Assembly (NCBI GenBank): GCA_964023205.1
Contig: OZ026833.1
Coordinates: 33,630,830 to 33,694,829 of the forward strand
Source of the DNA: Lutraria lutraria
Lineage: Eukaryota > Mollusca > Bivalvia > Venerida > Mactridae
DNA length: 64,000 bases
Direction of reading: 5' to 3'
In this document: piece by piece, positions 45,840 through 57,322 of the stretch
Layout: the number at the start of each line of letters is the position of its first letter
Position numbering within the stretch: position 1 is the stretch's first letter
The notes under the pieces: generated by a model
Seen by the model: the letters and a program-made list of their open reading frames with translations, nothing else
What the model was told of the DNA's origin: nothing
Database searches by the model: none
Program-made: the position numbers and the translations under genes

Positions 45840-48458
45840 ATTACTCGTTCTTTTTTATGAGAAAATAAGCATCTGCATGATTAGATTTATTGCTATCAAA
45901 AAAAAAAACGAATACAATGTAAATGAATTTTGTAATCGAAGTATACTATGCCTTCAAATATACATCCCGGATCTGAATAAAAAAACTGCAGGACGTGCAT
46001 GTTTGTTTTTACATAGTATAATTATGTGTGCTAATGATCTTAATAATTTCATTCATATCCTCGTTATCGTGTAATCGCCTGTATCAGCACAATGTACGAT
46101 GTACTTTGCACCCTAAATGAACTAACAACAAAATATTTCATTCTGATAAGCATCTACTACTGAAGTGCAAGCAATCATGTCGTTACAAATACATATACAA
46201 AGCTTAACTATAGGAAAATAATAAACAAAGAATGGAAACTGCCAACAAGGATATATAACGGTAAAACACTATGTAATAAATAAAAGAGAAATTTATTAAA
46301 GTTAATAGAAAATAAAGTGATTTTTTTAATAAAAGCGTATATTTTTCTGTATTACTTAAATTCTAGATTTTGGTTGAATATATTAAAACTAATTGAAGCA
46401 TCTAATCGTTTACAAATTAATACAAGTAATTTACCTTATGTACAAATTCCTATCAAATGAAAGAAGTTTACATATTTTGAACTGAACTAATACAAATCTG
46501 TGAGCATATGGAACAATTTTGGTCAATTTCCATAAGTAGTCTCCCTTTCGAGATCGAGCTGATTAAGCTGATACCAACTATTGGATTGTTTCCCTTTAGG
46601 TCATCTGATAGAACACATGATACTGGTCAAAATTTACCGCATCACCAATATAGCCCCAGGAAATCGATAGGCAATAAAACCGCGGGTGGTATTATACAAG
46701 CTTGTAATATACGTAATTATCTGTGTATGAACATCGATAGTATAATGTACAACAGAGAAAATGCTAGCGTAGTTGGCAAGTAAAAGATGTTAATGCAGTT
46801 ATAGAAAAAATACTATTATTTTTTATTGAATTATTTTAAAATCCGAAAATCCATGATTATATTATTTTATTAATTTGGTTGTTAATAGCGTTATACAGCA
46901 CGAGAACCTATTTTCTTTTTCACTAATATTACAAGTATTCGAAAAACGAAAGTTTGTATGCATGTAAAATTTAATATAATTTATTTGTTGCTTATTGTGT
47001 CTAAGGCCGTAAAATGAGTAAAACATTGATATATTAATATGTCGTGTATGACTTTGAAATAGAAAGACAATTGGGATTTTGATCCATCAATCATTAACAC
47101 CCTGAGCTAGCATTAATTTACACTGGTTGTGTGTAATAAGAATATTTATATAGTCTAGAACAAAGATCGAGGACTTATATATGTAGTTGTAATTGTTTCT
47201 TGAAAAATTTCCTCAAAGTCAAAACCCCTCTCGTGAAAATATGAGGAACATAATGTACAAACAATGGTATAAAACTAGCTCTTAACAAAATCAAAATACT
47301 GACTATCAATATTTACATGATGCTCAATATAAAAAATATTTAAATAAAAAAATATCGCTTTTTATTGGCGTATTTCGCACCTTTTCTCGAAACAACAATC
47401 AGAAGACCTGCTCAATTCTAATTGCATTAAAACTGTTAATCGACAGATAAACGATATTATGTATAAACTATAGTATTACTATTTACATGTGTATGTCAGT
47501 TCGTACTAAAATAAAGCGCAGAAACAATCATGATGAATAGTAAAGATTTTGGTACATTTATTAAAATTAAATATTAGAACTGTATGTATCATCAAAGACC
47601 TATACGTATCATAAACACTCGTTTAATCATTTAAAAAGTAGAATGCTTTAAGTTTTTACAAAAAAAGAAACTTTCTGTTTAGAATGATTCACTCTTGAGA
47701 TATTTACTACCGCAGTAGAATTTGTATTAACTTTATAAAAAAAATACTCAAAACTTTCCTTACTGTAACGCCATAATTGTCTACTGGAATCATCAATTTA
47801 CAATATCTTATCTTATTACAATAGAATTATGGAACTGAAATTGTATTTTAGACTTAAGTGTAACAACTCATCGTCACTACAACATACACATAACTATGAG
47901 TACATGAAATAAAATTTAATGAAATTATCTAATAAATAACAATTCAGTACATGTACAATGGAAAGAAATATTAGATCGTATCAAGGACTTATATACATAC
48001 GATCGTATCAAGGGCATATATATATATATACATGCAAATAAATACGGTATCGTCACACTTTGTATTGATATATTGTTTCATGCATCTTTTCAAATTCACA
48101 AGAACTTAAATTTACGTCTAGAAGGGATTTTCTACCATAAAGCTGTTTAAGGATATATCTACATTCCAATGTGTATAAACCACCCGCTGTGCTAAATTTG
48201 TACATGCATCGGTAAACATCGGCCAAACGGAAATTACCGAAGATCGAGCTCAAACGAAAGCAATATTTGTCAAAACATGGTGTTACAAATCGTTAAAAAT
48301 ACTGTACAAGATGTATATTTATTTTATTTTGGTTTATATCATTTTACGGGAAAAGAATTTCTCTAAAATGTCATATGTGGTAATATATTGGCAACTTATG
48401 AATTGTTTGTCAATTTTTAGTCTGAAATTTGGCAAAAACTAATTTTCTTCAATATTTA
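45840..48458. other. Gene-poor AT-rich stretch
   Basis: Very AT-rich, with only short ORFs (45877-46074, 46508-46783, 48053-48253) that carry no motif. A short TA run is at about 48016-48031. Confidence 0.45.
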
Positions 48459-48772
48459 CATAGAACATAGAGTAAATTTTGAACCGTTTTACCTATTTCA
48501 TATAAGTGCAAAAATACTGCCCAAGATAGATAGTTATTTTAAATTGAATTACACCATTTGAAAAATAATGATTTTATCTACAATGTCATATGTGGTAATT
48601 TATTGGCATTTACCGAATAAAGATTTTATAGCAAATTTTAAATTATTTCCCTATATAATCTATATAGAGTTTAACTGGGCAATTGTTATCTGATTGTGGT
48701 TTATCGAGTCATTTCAAGGGAGATAACAACATCGATTAAGACGATTATTGGTTCAGTATTGTTCCATATGAG
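48459..48772. repeat. Dispersed repeat, copy 2 (pair with 26974-27285)
   Basis: Same order of blocks as copy 1 (TTTTGAACCGTTTTACCTA, CTATATAATCTATATAGAGT, GAGATAACAACATCGATTA), with scattered substitutions. Confidence 0.85.
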
Positions 48773-50410
48773 AGTCCCTTTTAAAAACTAAACGCATTTC
48801 AATAAGTTATTAGTTAAGTTTAAGTCAAGAGCTGAACGCACATACACCCTATCTTTAACGAATGATTTATATTATTTGAAATAAAACAAGATTAAATACT
48901 TACAAATAACAAACTGAATAATAATCCTCATTTTTACTGACTAAAAAATAAACGTCGACGAAACTGACCAAAGATGTTTTTAAAATGCAGGCAGCTCACA
49001 AACCCGGATGCAATATTTTCGGCTTCATTTTAAGGTACATGAACTTTTTGTATGCGGATGAATGCTTAATTAATACAATGTCAATTAACACAATGTTAAC
49101 TACTATTAAGACTGTTTTGCATAGTACTATTTTGAAGTACACAGCTACTATAGATATTTCTTTCTGTTTTCTGATTGGCTGGATTCCTACTTTACATTGT
49201 TGACACTTAACGATTTAGAGAGGACCTGCTTGTGCGAAGTTTTTGTTAGTTTTGTTTGCGTTCAGGATACGGTATTTAAACTTTAGACTGTCTGTTTATT
49301 CAACTGGGATCATGCGGCCTTGCATCTAGAATTACCTTTTGTGTTTAATGTGAATGAAAAGAAAGATAAAATCACTAACGGTTTTCTGTGATGTTTTAGC
49401 TAATTTTGAAATAATTATACGATGCTTTGTGGATGATTAGATTGCGCTCCTTACAATATGAAAACAAAAGTTTTAATGATTTAAATTTTAAAGTAAGATG
49501 AAAAAAAAACAGCCAGACAGAAAACATACAGTTTTCAAAATCAGCGTAATTATATTACTCTGTTGAAATCTTAATTGGGTACTTCTGCACGAATTCGAAA
49601 GCTTCTGAGAAATTTATCATAGTTACGTACACGACTAAGACACGACCAGTCCAATGGTAAATTTGTAAATTCGATACATAATCAATAAATTTCAAAATGT
49701 GATACTGTGCTGAGGGATGATGGATATATGGTGAACTGGATGTGCCTTTCATATATTTTATTTTTTTATGAAATATACAGAAATATTGATACTTTTTCTC
49801 CATGGAAATTTGAATATTACATAAAACAATCCTGCTAGTCACCTATGTGGGTATATAAAAGCCGTTTTCTCAGTAAATCATACACTCTTAGAAAAAAGTA
49901 AGCTATTGATGTCGTGATTAATTGAGAATATGTAATTCACTTTTAATGTCGACTTCGGAATGTACGATAAACATATCGACTTAAGGATCACCATTAGGAC
50001 CAAATACAATGATACTGTTCAAGCGGTATCATCATCAAGTTGAAATAAAGTTTTGAAAACCTATGCTAAAAATAGGTAGTTGGAACACAAATGCCATAAT
50101 GCATCAAAGTACTGAAAGTTCTTATGGAAACTGAACTTGCATGGACTTGCACTGCAACATGAAATGGGAACTACTTTCACAATTCCGTGGCGGATGTAGA
50201 TACTCGTAGTACTAGGGTCCGCATAAAAATTCATGCACGCAACTCAGATTACAATAAGTGATCGCTCAATGAGGTATTACTATAGTTTTGGTTTATTCGA
50301 TGGTCATCTATTTGTATTCAATGAGTTCATTTGTTTGTACATGTATATGTACACACGTCTCAAGTTTGAATCCCGATCGCGATAGGCCGTACCCCTCTAA
50401 GAAGATTTGA
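48773..50410. other. Intergenic stretch
   Basis: ORFs at 48985-49203 and 49555-49842 lack domains and splice context. No RNA gene is recognised. Confidence 0.4.
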
Positions 50411-50588
50411 CAATTTCCCGAATCTATCGGTACCAAAATAAGCATCGTCAGTGCCGTTATAGTCTGTTCGTAGACCTTGCATAGAAATTTGAAGTGGACA
50501 TAGTTTGTCAATTTCTCTGCAGGGTCTATGGACAAACTACGGCAGTGACAATGCTAATTTTGGTACTGGTGGACTCGGGAAATTGTTG
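50411..50588. repeat. Foldback element, about 178 bp
   Basis: The left arm CAATTTCCCGAATC, then GGTACCAAAATAAGCAT to AGACCTTGCATAGAAATT, is the inverse of the right arm AATTTCTCTGCAGGGTCT to ATGCTAATTTTGGTAC, then GGGAAATTG. Arms are about 75 bp with mismatches. A half copy is at 23036-23110. Confidence 0.85.
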
Positions 50589-51763
50589 GCTGGAAAATGG
50601 GCTACATGAAAACCCCGAAGCATTTAAACTTTTGACGAAGAATACAACTTAACTTCGAACTCGTGGGCGCCGCATTTGTTCTAGACACCGTGGTATTAAA
50701 ACAATACACCGCGTGATTATAGACTTTGAGAAACGAGGGATGAAAGAAAAGTACATAGTTATTAAACACTCGGAATTAAAAGTGTGTTCCCACATACGGA
50801 CCTCAAATAAGTCACACTTTGTTTCCGGTTGCGGTAAATATAGATTTCCGTGGCGCTTAACAAATACACCAGTATCATAACAGGTCATCAGTTTAAAGAG
50901 AATTAGAGAATTGTATCTATTAGGAAATTACATCCTAAACCAAGGAAGATATTATCTATATACAATTATAATTGACACTACAAGTGTTTAAATAAATTTG
51001 AAAGTTCGAAATAATAATTGTATTGTTTTACAGGCACACTGTGGTATAACAGAACATAATTATTACCTTCATTGTATAACCAAGTTATCATCTTCATGAT
51101 GCGGCGTTTGTAAAAGCTGTAATAATAATGACTAGTCAATGATTAAATTGGCATTTTCATGAAAGGATAAGATTTACACGAAGGTTTTATTGATTGAATT
51201 ATGGCAATTGAATCTGAATTAGCATTATGTTTAAACTAAATAGCCCTGAATTTAGTATTACTGTCATATAACAGACTGACAGTGTATATTTACACAGTCT
51301 ACGTACTTAACTTGTGTCTCTTCTATTTATGGTTGGTATCAAGCACCTATATCCGGATTTAAAGGACTGCAAAGTATTCGAGGAACACCCAATCAAACAA
51401 AAGAGAAGCGTTTAATTATAACAGAACCAATCATTACTCGGTACGAGATAGCACACGTCCATCAGAATACAGAGTGACCTCGAATTTAGTTATGAGCCGA
51501 TATCAAATTTCGTCTACAACTTGATACTGTTTTTTTTTTGTAAATGTGAACTTCTTATTGCACAGAAAAGTTAATCTGGTAAAGGAATGTATTCAAAAGT
51601 TTGTTTTACAAACTTAAATGGAATATAATACTTCATCCAGTTACAATCATGCAAGTTCGATTTTAGGTAGATGAGTATGCATTTCATCAAAAATTGAAAA
51701 GGACAGCTTTTCGGGCGAAATCTGACATTGGCTCTTATATCTACCTCTTAAAACAAGCCCGCA
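50589..51763. other. Intergenic stretch
   Basis: Nothing recognisable; the minus ORF at 50649-50888 shows no domain. Confidence 0.4.
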
Positions 51764-52050
51764 CCATTAGCTCAGTGGTTAGAGCGTTAGTCTACCGATC
51801 AAGATGTTGTGAGTTCGAACCCTAGGCGAGGCTCACTCTCTCCTTGAAAAATTGGACTGTATTTTATATTACATCCTATGTTAAATTGTCCTACACCACT
51901 GAGTTATGTGGGGTAGCTTGGCAGTAGCTTTCGGATAGAATGTGGTTAGAACTGGTTAAGGCCTAAATGAAGTCCAGGGAAGCTGGTTAGGATAACTGCC
52001 CGCCGCGATATAACTGAAATAGTGTGGAACATGACGTTTAATGTGGATCG
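51764..52050 (+). mobile_element. tRNA-derived SINE with well-preserved tRNA-like head
   Basis: The head shows ATTAGCTCAGTGGTTAGAGC (A box) and GTGAGTTCGAACCCTAGG (B box) with anticodon-stem-like spacing. The acceptor-stem halves pair poorly and a 200-bp body follows (GTCCAGGGAAGCTGGTTAGG, CGCCGCGATATAACTGAAAT), ending in GTGTGGAACATGACGTTTAA. This is the structure of a SINE rather than a functional tRNA. Confidence 0.8.
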
Positions 52051-52075
52051 CGGGTTTCCTCCAGAAAAACGGTCA

Positions 52076-53144
52076 TTTTTTTAGACGTCAACATACAATA
52101 AAGAATTTTGCATAAACAACTTTTAATGTATTGGCTAACGCAGAAATGATACATTCAAATGATATTTCCATGGAAACCGCTCAAAAGCGCCACCTAGCGG
52201 AGCGATATGTTTTTCGTTGATTTTCGGGTTATTTCCGGTACTGCTCCGATAATATTGTGTATTAAGTTATGCAATTTACATAACTGCAATGCTGGATCAT
52301 TTACAAATCCGAAGAAGTCAGTAATGTTACATTTTGCTGCCATTAAATATTAAAAGACGTCGAGCGAACTCTGTAGGGGTGGCAATTTACAATGCCAAAA
52401 AATGAGACATTTTTCTCTCAACCGCGTCAGTAGTGAAAAAATGGCCCAATGCATTTTTTTTAAAAACGCAAAACAGATTCTTTGTACAATTTAGAAAACG
52501 TTAAAACAATAAAAAAATATGCTCACCGACTTCGTTTTCGCGCCAATGGAACTTATTTAAACTTGGAAAAAGGCTAAAAACGTCAACGTTTTTATACAAG
52601 ATCGACGTGACGTTGCGACTTTTTTTGTTGTTACTGACATATTTTGGCTTAACGTCACGTCGATCTTGTATTTTATGGCAACGTTTTTAGCTTTTTTCCG
52701 TGTTTAAATAAGTTTCAATGTAGCGAAAACGAAGTCGGTGACCATATGTTTTTTATTTTTTTAAAGTCTTTCAAATTATTTTAAGAATCTCTACTGAGTT
52801 TTGAAAAAAAATTCATTGGACCGTTTTTTCACTGTTGACGCGACTGTAAGAAAAATGTCTCATCTTTTAAGATTTAATGACGGCGAAATGAAATTTTATT
52901 GACTTTTTCGGATTTGTAAATGATTCAGCATTGTAGTTAATAAATTGCATAACTTAAAATACAAAAATATCGGAGCAATACAGAAGATAACGCGAAAATC
53001 AACGAAAAACATACCGGTCCGCTAGGTGGCCATTTTCTTTGGTTTCCAAGGAAATATCATTTGAATATATCATGTCTGCATTAGCAAATACATTAAAGGA
53101 TGTCTATGCAAAATTTCTTTATCGTGCGTTGACGTCTAAAAAAA
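52076..53144. mobile_element. 1069-bp palindromic (foldback) DNA element
   Basis: The left arm 52076-52614 and right arm 52651-53144 are inverted copies around a 36-bp loop. Inner ends are TACAAGATCGACGTGACGTT and its inverse. Outer ends are TTTTTTTAGACGTCAAC and GTTGACGTCTAAAAAAA. The triplet TCA flanks both ends (52073-52075 and 53145-53147), a possible target duplication. No ORF is encoded. The same terminal motif occurs alone at about 23375-23396, showing that it is a dispersed family. Each arm carries a CCACCTAGCGG-type motif. Confidence 0.9.
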
Positions 53145-53149
53145 TCAAC

Positions 53150-53375
53150 AGCGAGGTTATTTGGCGATTTTTCAGCTGAAACATTAACGTTGAAGGAAGA
53201 CCACAAGCGCACACCCACGAACAACCACCTAAGATACTCCGTTAGCCAGCTGAAGAGCTTCCTCACAAAAGTCATGTGATTTTGTTCTGCAACCGGGCAG
53301 GATTCAAACCCACAGTGGTGAGGGGTTAGTAATAATAGTCCGATACTACAACAACTCAACCACGAAGGCCCCCAT
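53150..53375 (-). mobile_element. tRNA-derived SINE
   Basis: Read on the minus strand it starts GGGGCCTTCGTGGTTGAGTT, has a B-box-like GTGGGTTTGAATCCTGCCC, and a body with CTGGCTAACGGAGTATC. It abuts the right end of the large palindrome. Confidence 0.65.
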
Positions 53376-54110
53376 TTTGGCACGTTCTGAATTCATCTGG
53401 TGAGACAAGCGGAAGGCTAACAAATTTGGAGTGTGACTGAGAACTTCTTGCCCAAGGAAGACGAAGTCTTTGTACGCCAAGTGCTACGGTGGTCAATGAC
53501 AAATGCACCGCAGTGTGATATACAAAAAAGTACACCCTCACTTAATGACCGCCCAACTGTTAAGACCACGCCCATTGTATAACGTCCACTTACTTTCGGA
53601 GCGGTCTTTGTTCTACAATTCAAAACCACAAAGCACAAATAACAATGAGGAGAAACGACTCGACGCGGGGCACCATCTTGGAAATATTTAATGAAGTACA
53701 CAACATGACGCAGTGCGCAACAAACCGTTATTAGATTAGAGCCTATCTCCGAACATTTATACATGTTATAATTATGTAAATAGATGTAATATGAAAACGA
53801 ATTATGAAAATAACTCAAAATAGCGCATGATTCAGTAAGTATTCGAATTTATTACATATTAAGCGAGTACACCATTCTTTTAGTAAAGAAATAACGCCAG
53901 CGTCATACCACATTAATCGTTTGCGTCACCAACACAATTTACGATATGCTGACAAAAAGATCGGGATGTTATTATACTACAAAATGTACATGTACATGTA
54001 CTTCCTGGTACATGGAGGAAGTTTACTCTCGTGTCCAATCACATGCGGCACATTATTTATAATTATTTCCTTTTGTATTTATTTCGCTTCTATGAATTAG
54101 CAGAACTGAC
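53376..54110. other. 5' flank of the lectin gene
   Basis: ORFs here (minus 53417-53818, plus 53503-53691) have no domain and overlap one another. No gene is called. Confidence 0.4.
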
Positions 54111-54114
54111 GAAC

Positions 54115-54122
54115 GTATAAAA
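54115..54122 (+). promoter_or_regulatory. Possible TATA box of the lectin gene
   Basis: GTATAAAACG lies 43 bp before the ATG at 54165, at a distance that would give a short 5' UTR. A competing reading is that TGCTTTTTTCAG at 54130-54141 is a splice acceptor, with the true promoter farther upstream. Confidence 0.4.
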
Positions 54123-54164
54123 CGTGCTTGTGCTTTTTTCAGAAATACATTAATAATCGAAGTT

Positions 54165-55070
54165 ATGATGGCTTGGCCACTGATATGTGTTGCTCTTATC
54201 TTTGCCACTGTGGATTGTCGGTCATTTGATGTTAAGTGGCGGATAGCGAAGCTTGAAGAAAAGCAGTTTAAAGACATGGTGGATTTAAGGGATGCCATAG
54301 ACAGCGTAATGGAGACAGTTGACAATAAAGGTTGTGCTTGTGCAAACAGATGTCACATTTCAGATCAAGCGGAAAACATTGTTGATCAGATAATGGACAA
54401 GTTGGTAGAGAATACGCCAACACAATCAATGGAAGCAATGACTAGAGTAAATCGTGCGTTTAGTGACGAAAAGAAGTTCATTAGAGGATATCTCGAAGAA
54501 CTTAATAAACAAGAGAATCAGATGTCTAAATCTGTTGCTGAACTAACAGAGGGTGTGTTCTCATTAAAGCAGACACTGATGACAAATCAAGGCAACATTG
54601 AACAACTTGTGAAAACACTTAATGAACTGAAAGGTTTAGGCACGGGCATGTTATTGATTCTAAACCAAACAACAAACTGGACATGCAATAATAAGTCGTG
54701 TTATTTTATCGGGCAGAATGCAACGTGGGAAGAATCAAAAGAAGCATGCGACAAACTTGGAGCAAGCTTTGTAGAAGTGGACTCCGAAGATGAAAACCAG
54801 TTCTTAATCAACCTAGCTGTTAACAAGACTGCAGGACTCTCAGACATGGGTTTGTACCTTGGTGCCTCTGATCTTCAAGAAGAAGGAACATGGAGATGGA
54901 CAACAAGTCAAAGAAAGGTGTCAGAAATATACACAAACTACAAAGGAAGTGAACCTAATGGTAAAACACGAGAGAATTGTTTACATTTATACCGACAAGC
55001 CAACTGGAAATGGAATGATGTAATCTGTGCAAAGAGAATGGGGTATATCTGTGAAGTTAAACTACGATGA
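54165..55070 (+). CDS. Secreted C-type lectin domain protein with coiled-coil stalk (301 aa)
   Basis: A single-exon CDS. Residues 1-19 form a signal peptide (MAWPLICVALIFATVDC). About residues 25-165 are charged and helical with heptad-like leucines, fitting a coiled-coil stalk, with an early CACANRC cluster that may form disulfides. Residues 170-300 are a C-type lectin fold: paired N-terminal cysteines (WTC, SCYF), WEESKEAC, an EPN motif at 263-265, E270, and WND at 283-285 followed by the closing cysteines. EPN plus WND are the calcium and mannose-type sugar ligands, so calcium-dependent binding of mannose-like glycans is predicted. Several N-x-T/S sites are present (NQT, NWT, NAT, NKT). 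Such soluble lectins commonly act in pattern recognition. The start codon choice (MM) is between 54165 and 54168. Confidence 0.92.
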   Translation: MMAWPLICVALIFATVDCRSFDVKWRIAKLEEKQFKDMVDLRDAIDSVMETVDNKGCACANRCHISDQAENIVDQIMDKLVENTPTQSMEAMTRVNRAFSDEKKFIRGYLEELNKQENQMSKSVAELTEGVFSLKQTLMTNQGNIEQLVKTLNELKGLGTGMLLILNQTTNWTCNNKSCYFIGQNATWEESKEACDKLGASFVEVDSEDENQFLINLAVNKTAGLSDMGLYLGASDLQEEGTWRWTTSQRKVSEIYTNYKGSEPNGKTRENCLHLYRQANWKWNDVICAKRMGYICEVKLR

Positions 55071-55179
55071 GTTATCCGGAGTTCATCCTTCCAACATGGG
55101 TAGAAAAGACATGAAAACATTCTAAATGATGATATTTAAATGCTGTTTTCTCTGTAATACCAGCAATGGACATCATATA

Positions 55180-55360
55180 CAGTCAAAATGTGTGCTAGTG
55201 GTCACCTCCAAATAAAGGCCATCCTGTGAATAAATGATATTCATTTAAAATCGTTTATTGATTATTTGGAACAAAGTGACTTCTAATAGAGGTCACCTGC
55301 CAATAAAGGCAGGCCACTTCATGTCTTCCCATGTTTGGCCTTTGTTCACAGGTTTGACTG
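55180..55360. mobile_element. 181-bp MITE with CAGTCAAA ends and TA duplication
   Basis: The left end CAGTCAAAATGTG follows TA (55178-55179) and the right end ACAGGTTTGACTG precedes TA (55361-55362). Internal GGTCACCTCCAAATAAAGGC and GGTCACCTGCCAATAAAGGC segments repeat. This fits a Tc1/mariner-pogo type. It may supply the AATAAA at 55211 to the lectin transcript. Confidence 0.75.
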
Positions 55361-55362
55361 TA

Positions 55363-57160
55363 TGTAGAAAAAAATGAAGTTTTAGTCATACAGTAGATGT
55401 ATGCTATAATTAAATGTTTAATACAGGTATTTGCATAATTTCATTTTTTTATTATTCATTATATTCATCAACATGTTTATGAATGTCCCCAAATGGTTTA
55501 TGTGACCTTGTGTACCCTTCATCTCACTGATTAGCTGCTTTTGCTGAAAATAGCACAATTATCCAAGACAAAAAAAACAAACAATAAAATGCATTCATGA
55601 AATAAGAATAATTTATTTACTAATGATAACAATTAAACAATAAAAGGTGCTGTGTTTATAAACAAAACACATTGACGATCAAAAGGAAAGACATATAGAT
55701 AATTTTATTAAAATAACAAGCAAAATCAATTGAAAAAATTTTTAGCAAAAATGAACTCCAGGTAAAGTCGTTATTTTTATGAACAAAATAATGTGACACT
55801 CAAGACCACTAATTTCAAACTTTTCTTCATTTGTACAACTTAATCATTTGAATGTTCTAACCAAAATGGCAAGAAAACAAGAAGTTCTCCTTTTGTAGGG
55901 ACTATCTATCATGAATTAACCCAGCTTTATGTGACATGACTGTGTTACCTCTTATTTTGAACACCTTGGACCAAAACTAAAACATTTACTCTCAGAAGGT
56001 ATCAAATATCATTTTATCAAGAAATAAAGTAACTGTTGACAACTGAGTAATGCAGATATTTTTATCTTAAATTTTATCTATCTTTCTCATTATCTTTACG
56101 CTCAAAATGAATGATAAAGACAGAATGATAAAAATCTTTCTAAGTCGCTAAATCTTTCACAATTTTGTACAGAACTCAATGATAAATGTCTTTTTTAACA
56201 TGAAAATCAAAAGATTTGGAATTCACAGTAAAAAATTATGATTTGTTCATAATGTCGGTATGTATAATGCCTTTCATTTAAGCTATGAATAACGAGAGTG
56301 ATTGTTTATCCTGTTAATAAAAAAATATCATTTATATTCTTTCAATTGAATGTAATTAAAATATCAGATCTTTGCCAATTTCTCAAAAATCATCATTCTC
56401 AAATTTCTATAAGGGAGGTAACCAAACTAAAATATTTAATATTAAATACATCATTTACCTCCCTTATGACTTTGTTTATTACATGAGAAATAATTCAGAC
56501 ATGCATAAAAACATTTCAGACAATATCATATTAATTATATTTTTCGAATGTAATAAACATTAACATCATAACAAACTGAAAAAATGGCAACAGTTCACCA
56601 GACTAGACATTTCTGTGACGGTGATTTTCTAAAAATGGTTAAAAATTGTTTTTAAATATCTTTTTATATAATGCCCATAAAAATGCTGATTACAAAAAAT
56701 ATTTCTGAAAATTATTTTTTTATCTCTGTAATGATGAGATACCCAATAAATTACAACTCTGGGTGAACCACTTTATGAAACTGAACATGCACAAATGTAC
56801 TTGAAAAATGAATCATACTGTTCAATGATATATCCAATATATTCAATATCACAACCAATAATAATCTACACATTGACTTCAAAATATATCTCAGTAGAAA
56901 TAGACAGATTTATTTAAGCATAGGTAAAACAATGCATTAATAGCAGAGAAGTGAAAATTGCAATCTTAAAGGTATAGCAAAGATTTCATAAGCGCAGGAT
57001 ATTTTGCAGCTATGGAGTTCAAAGCAGATCTATTACTAATTTCTTGGTTTTATCTTTAAGCATCGGAGATCTAGTATGTTGTTGTGATGGCGTATAATGG
57101 TAACTTTAGAGCTACAAATAGACTTGGATTTTTTTCATCAAGTCCGTTAAATTTTTGAAG
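55363..57160. other. Intergenic stretch between lectin and PPM1K
   Basis: AT-rich, no gene. A pair GGGAGGTAA (56414-56422) and TTACCTCCC (56455-56463) forms a small inverted repeat. Confidence 0.4.
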
Positions 57161-57164
57161 GAGT

Positions 57165-57322
57165 TAACCTGTGTTAGAGGCCATCTCCGAATAAAGGTCA
57201 TTATTTAAAATCAATGGTTAAATAGAACAAAATGACCTCTGAAAAAGGCCAACTATCAATAAAGGCCAAATTTGTGTCTTTCCCAAAAGTGGCCTTAATG
57301 TTCACAGGTTTGACAGTATATT
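57165..57322. mobile_element. Second copy of the CAGTCAAA MITE family, degraded
   Basis: GTTAGAGGCCATCTCCGAATAA and GGCCAACTATCAATAAAGGC followed by TTCACAGGTTTGACAGTATA match the element at 55180-55360. The left terminus is lost. Confidence 0.6.

Noticed and set aside
51764..51836. Functional tRNA gene
   Set aside because: A and B boxes are good, but the acceptor stem pairs poorly and a SINE body follows directly.
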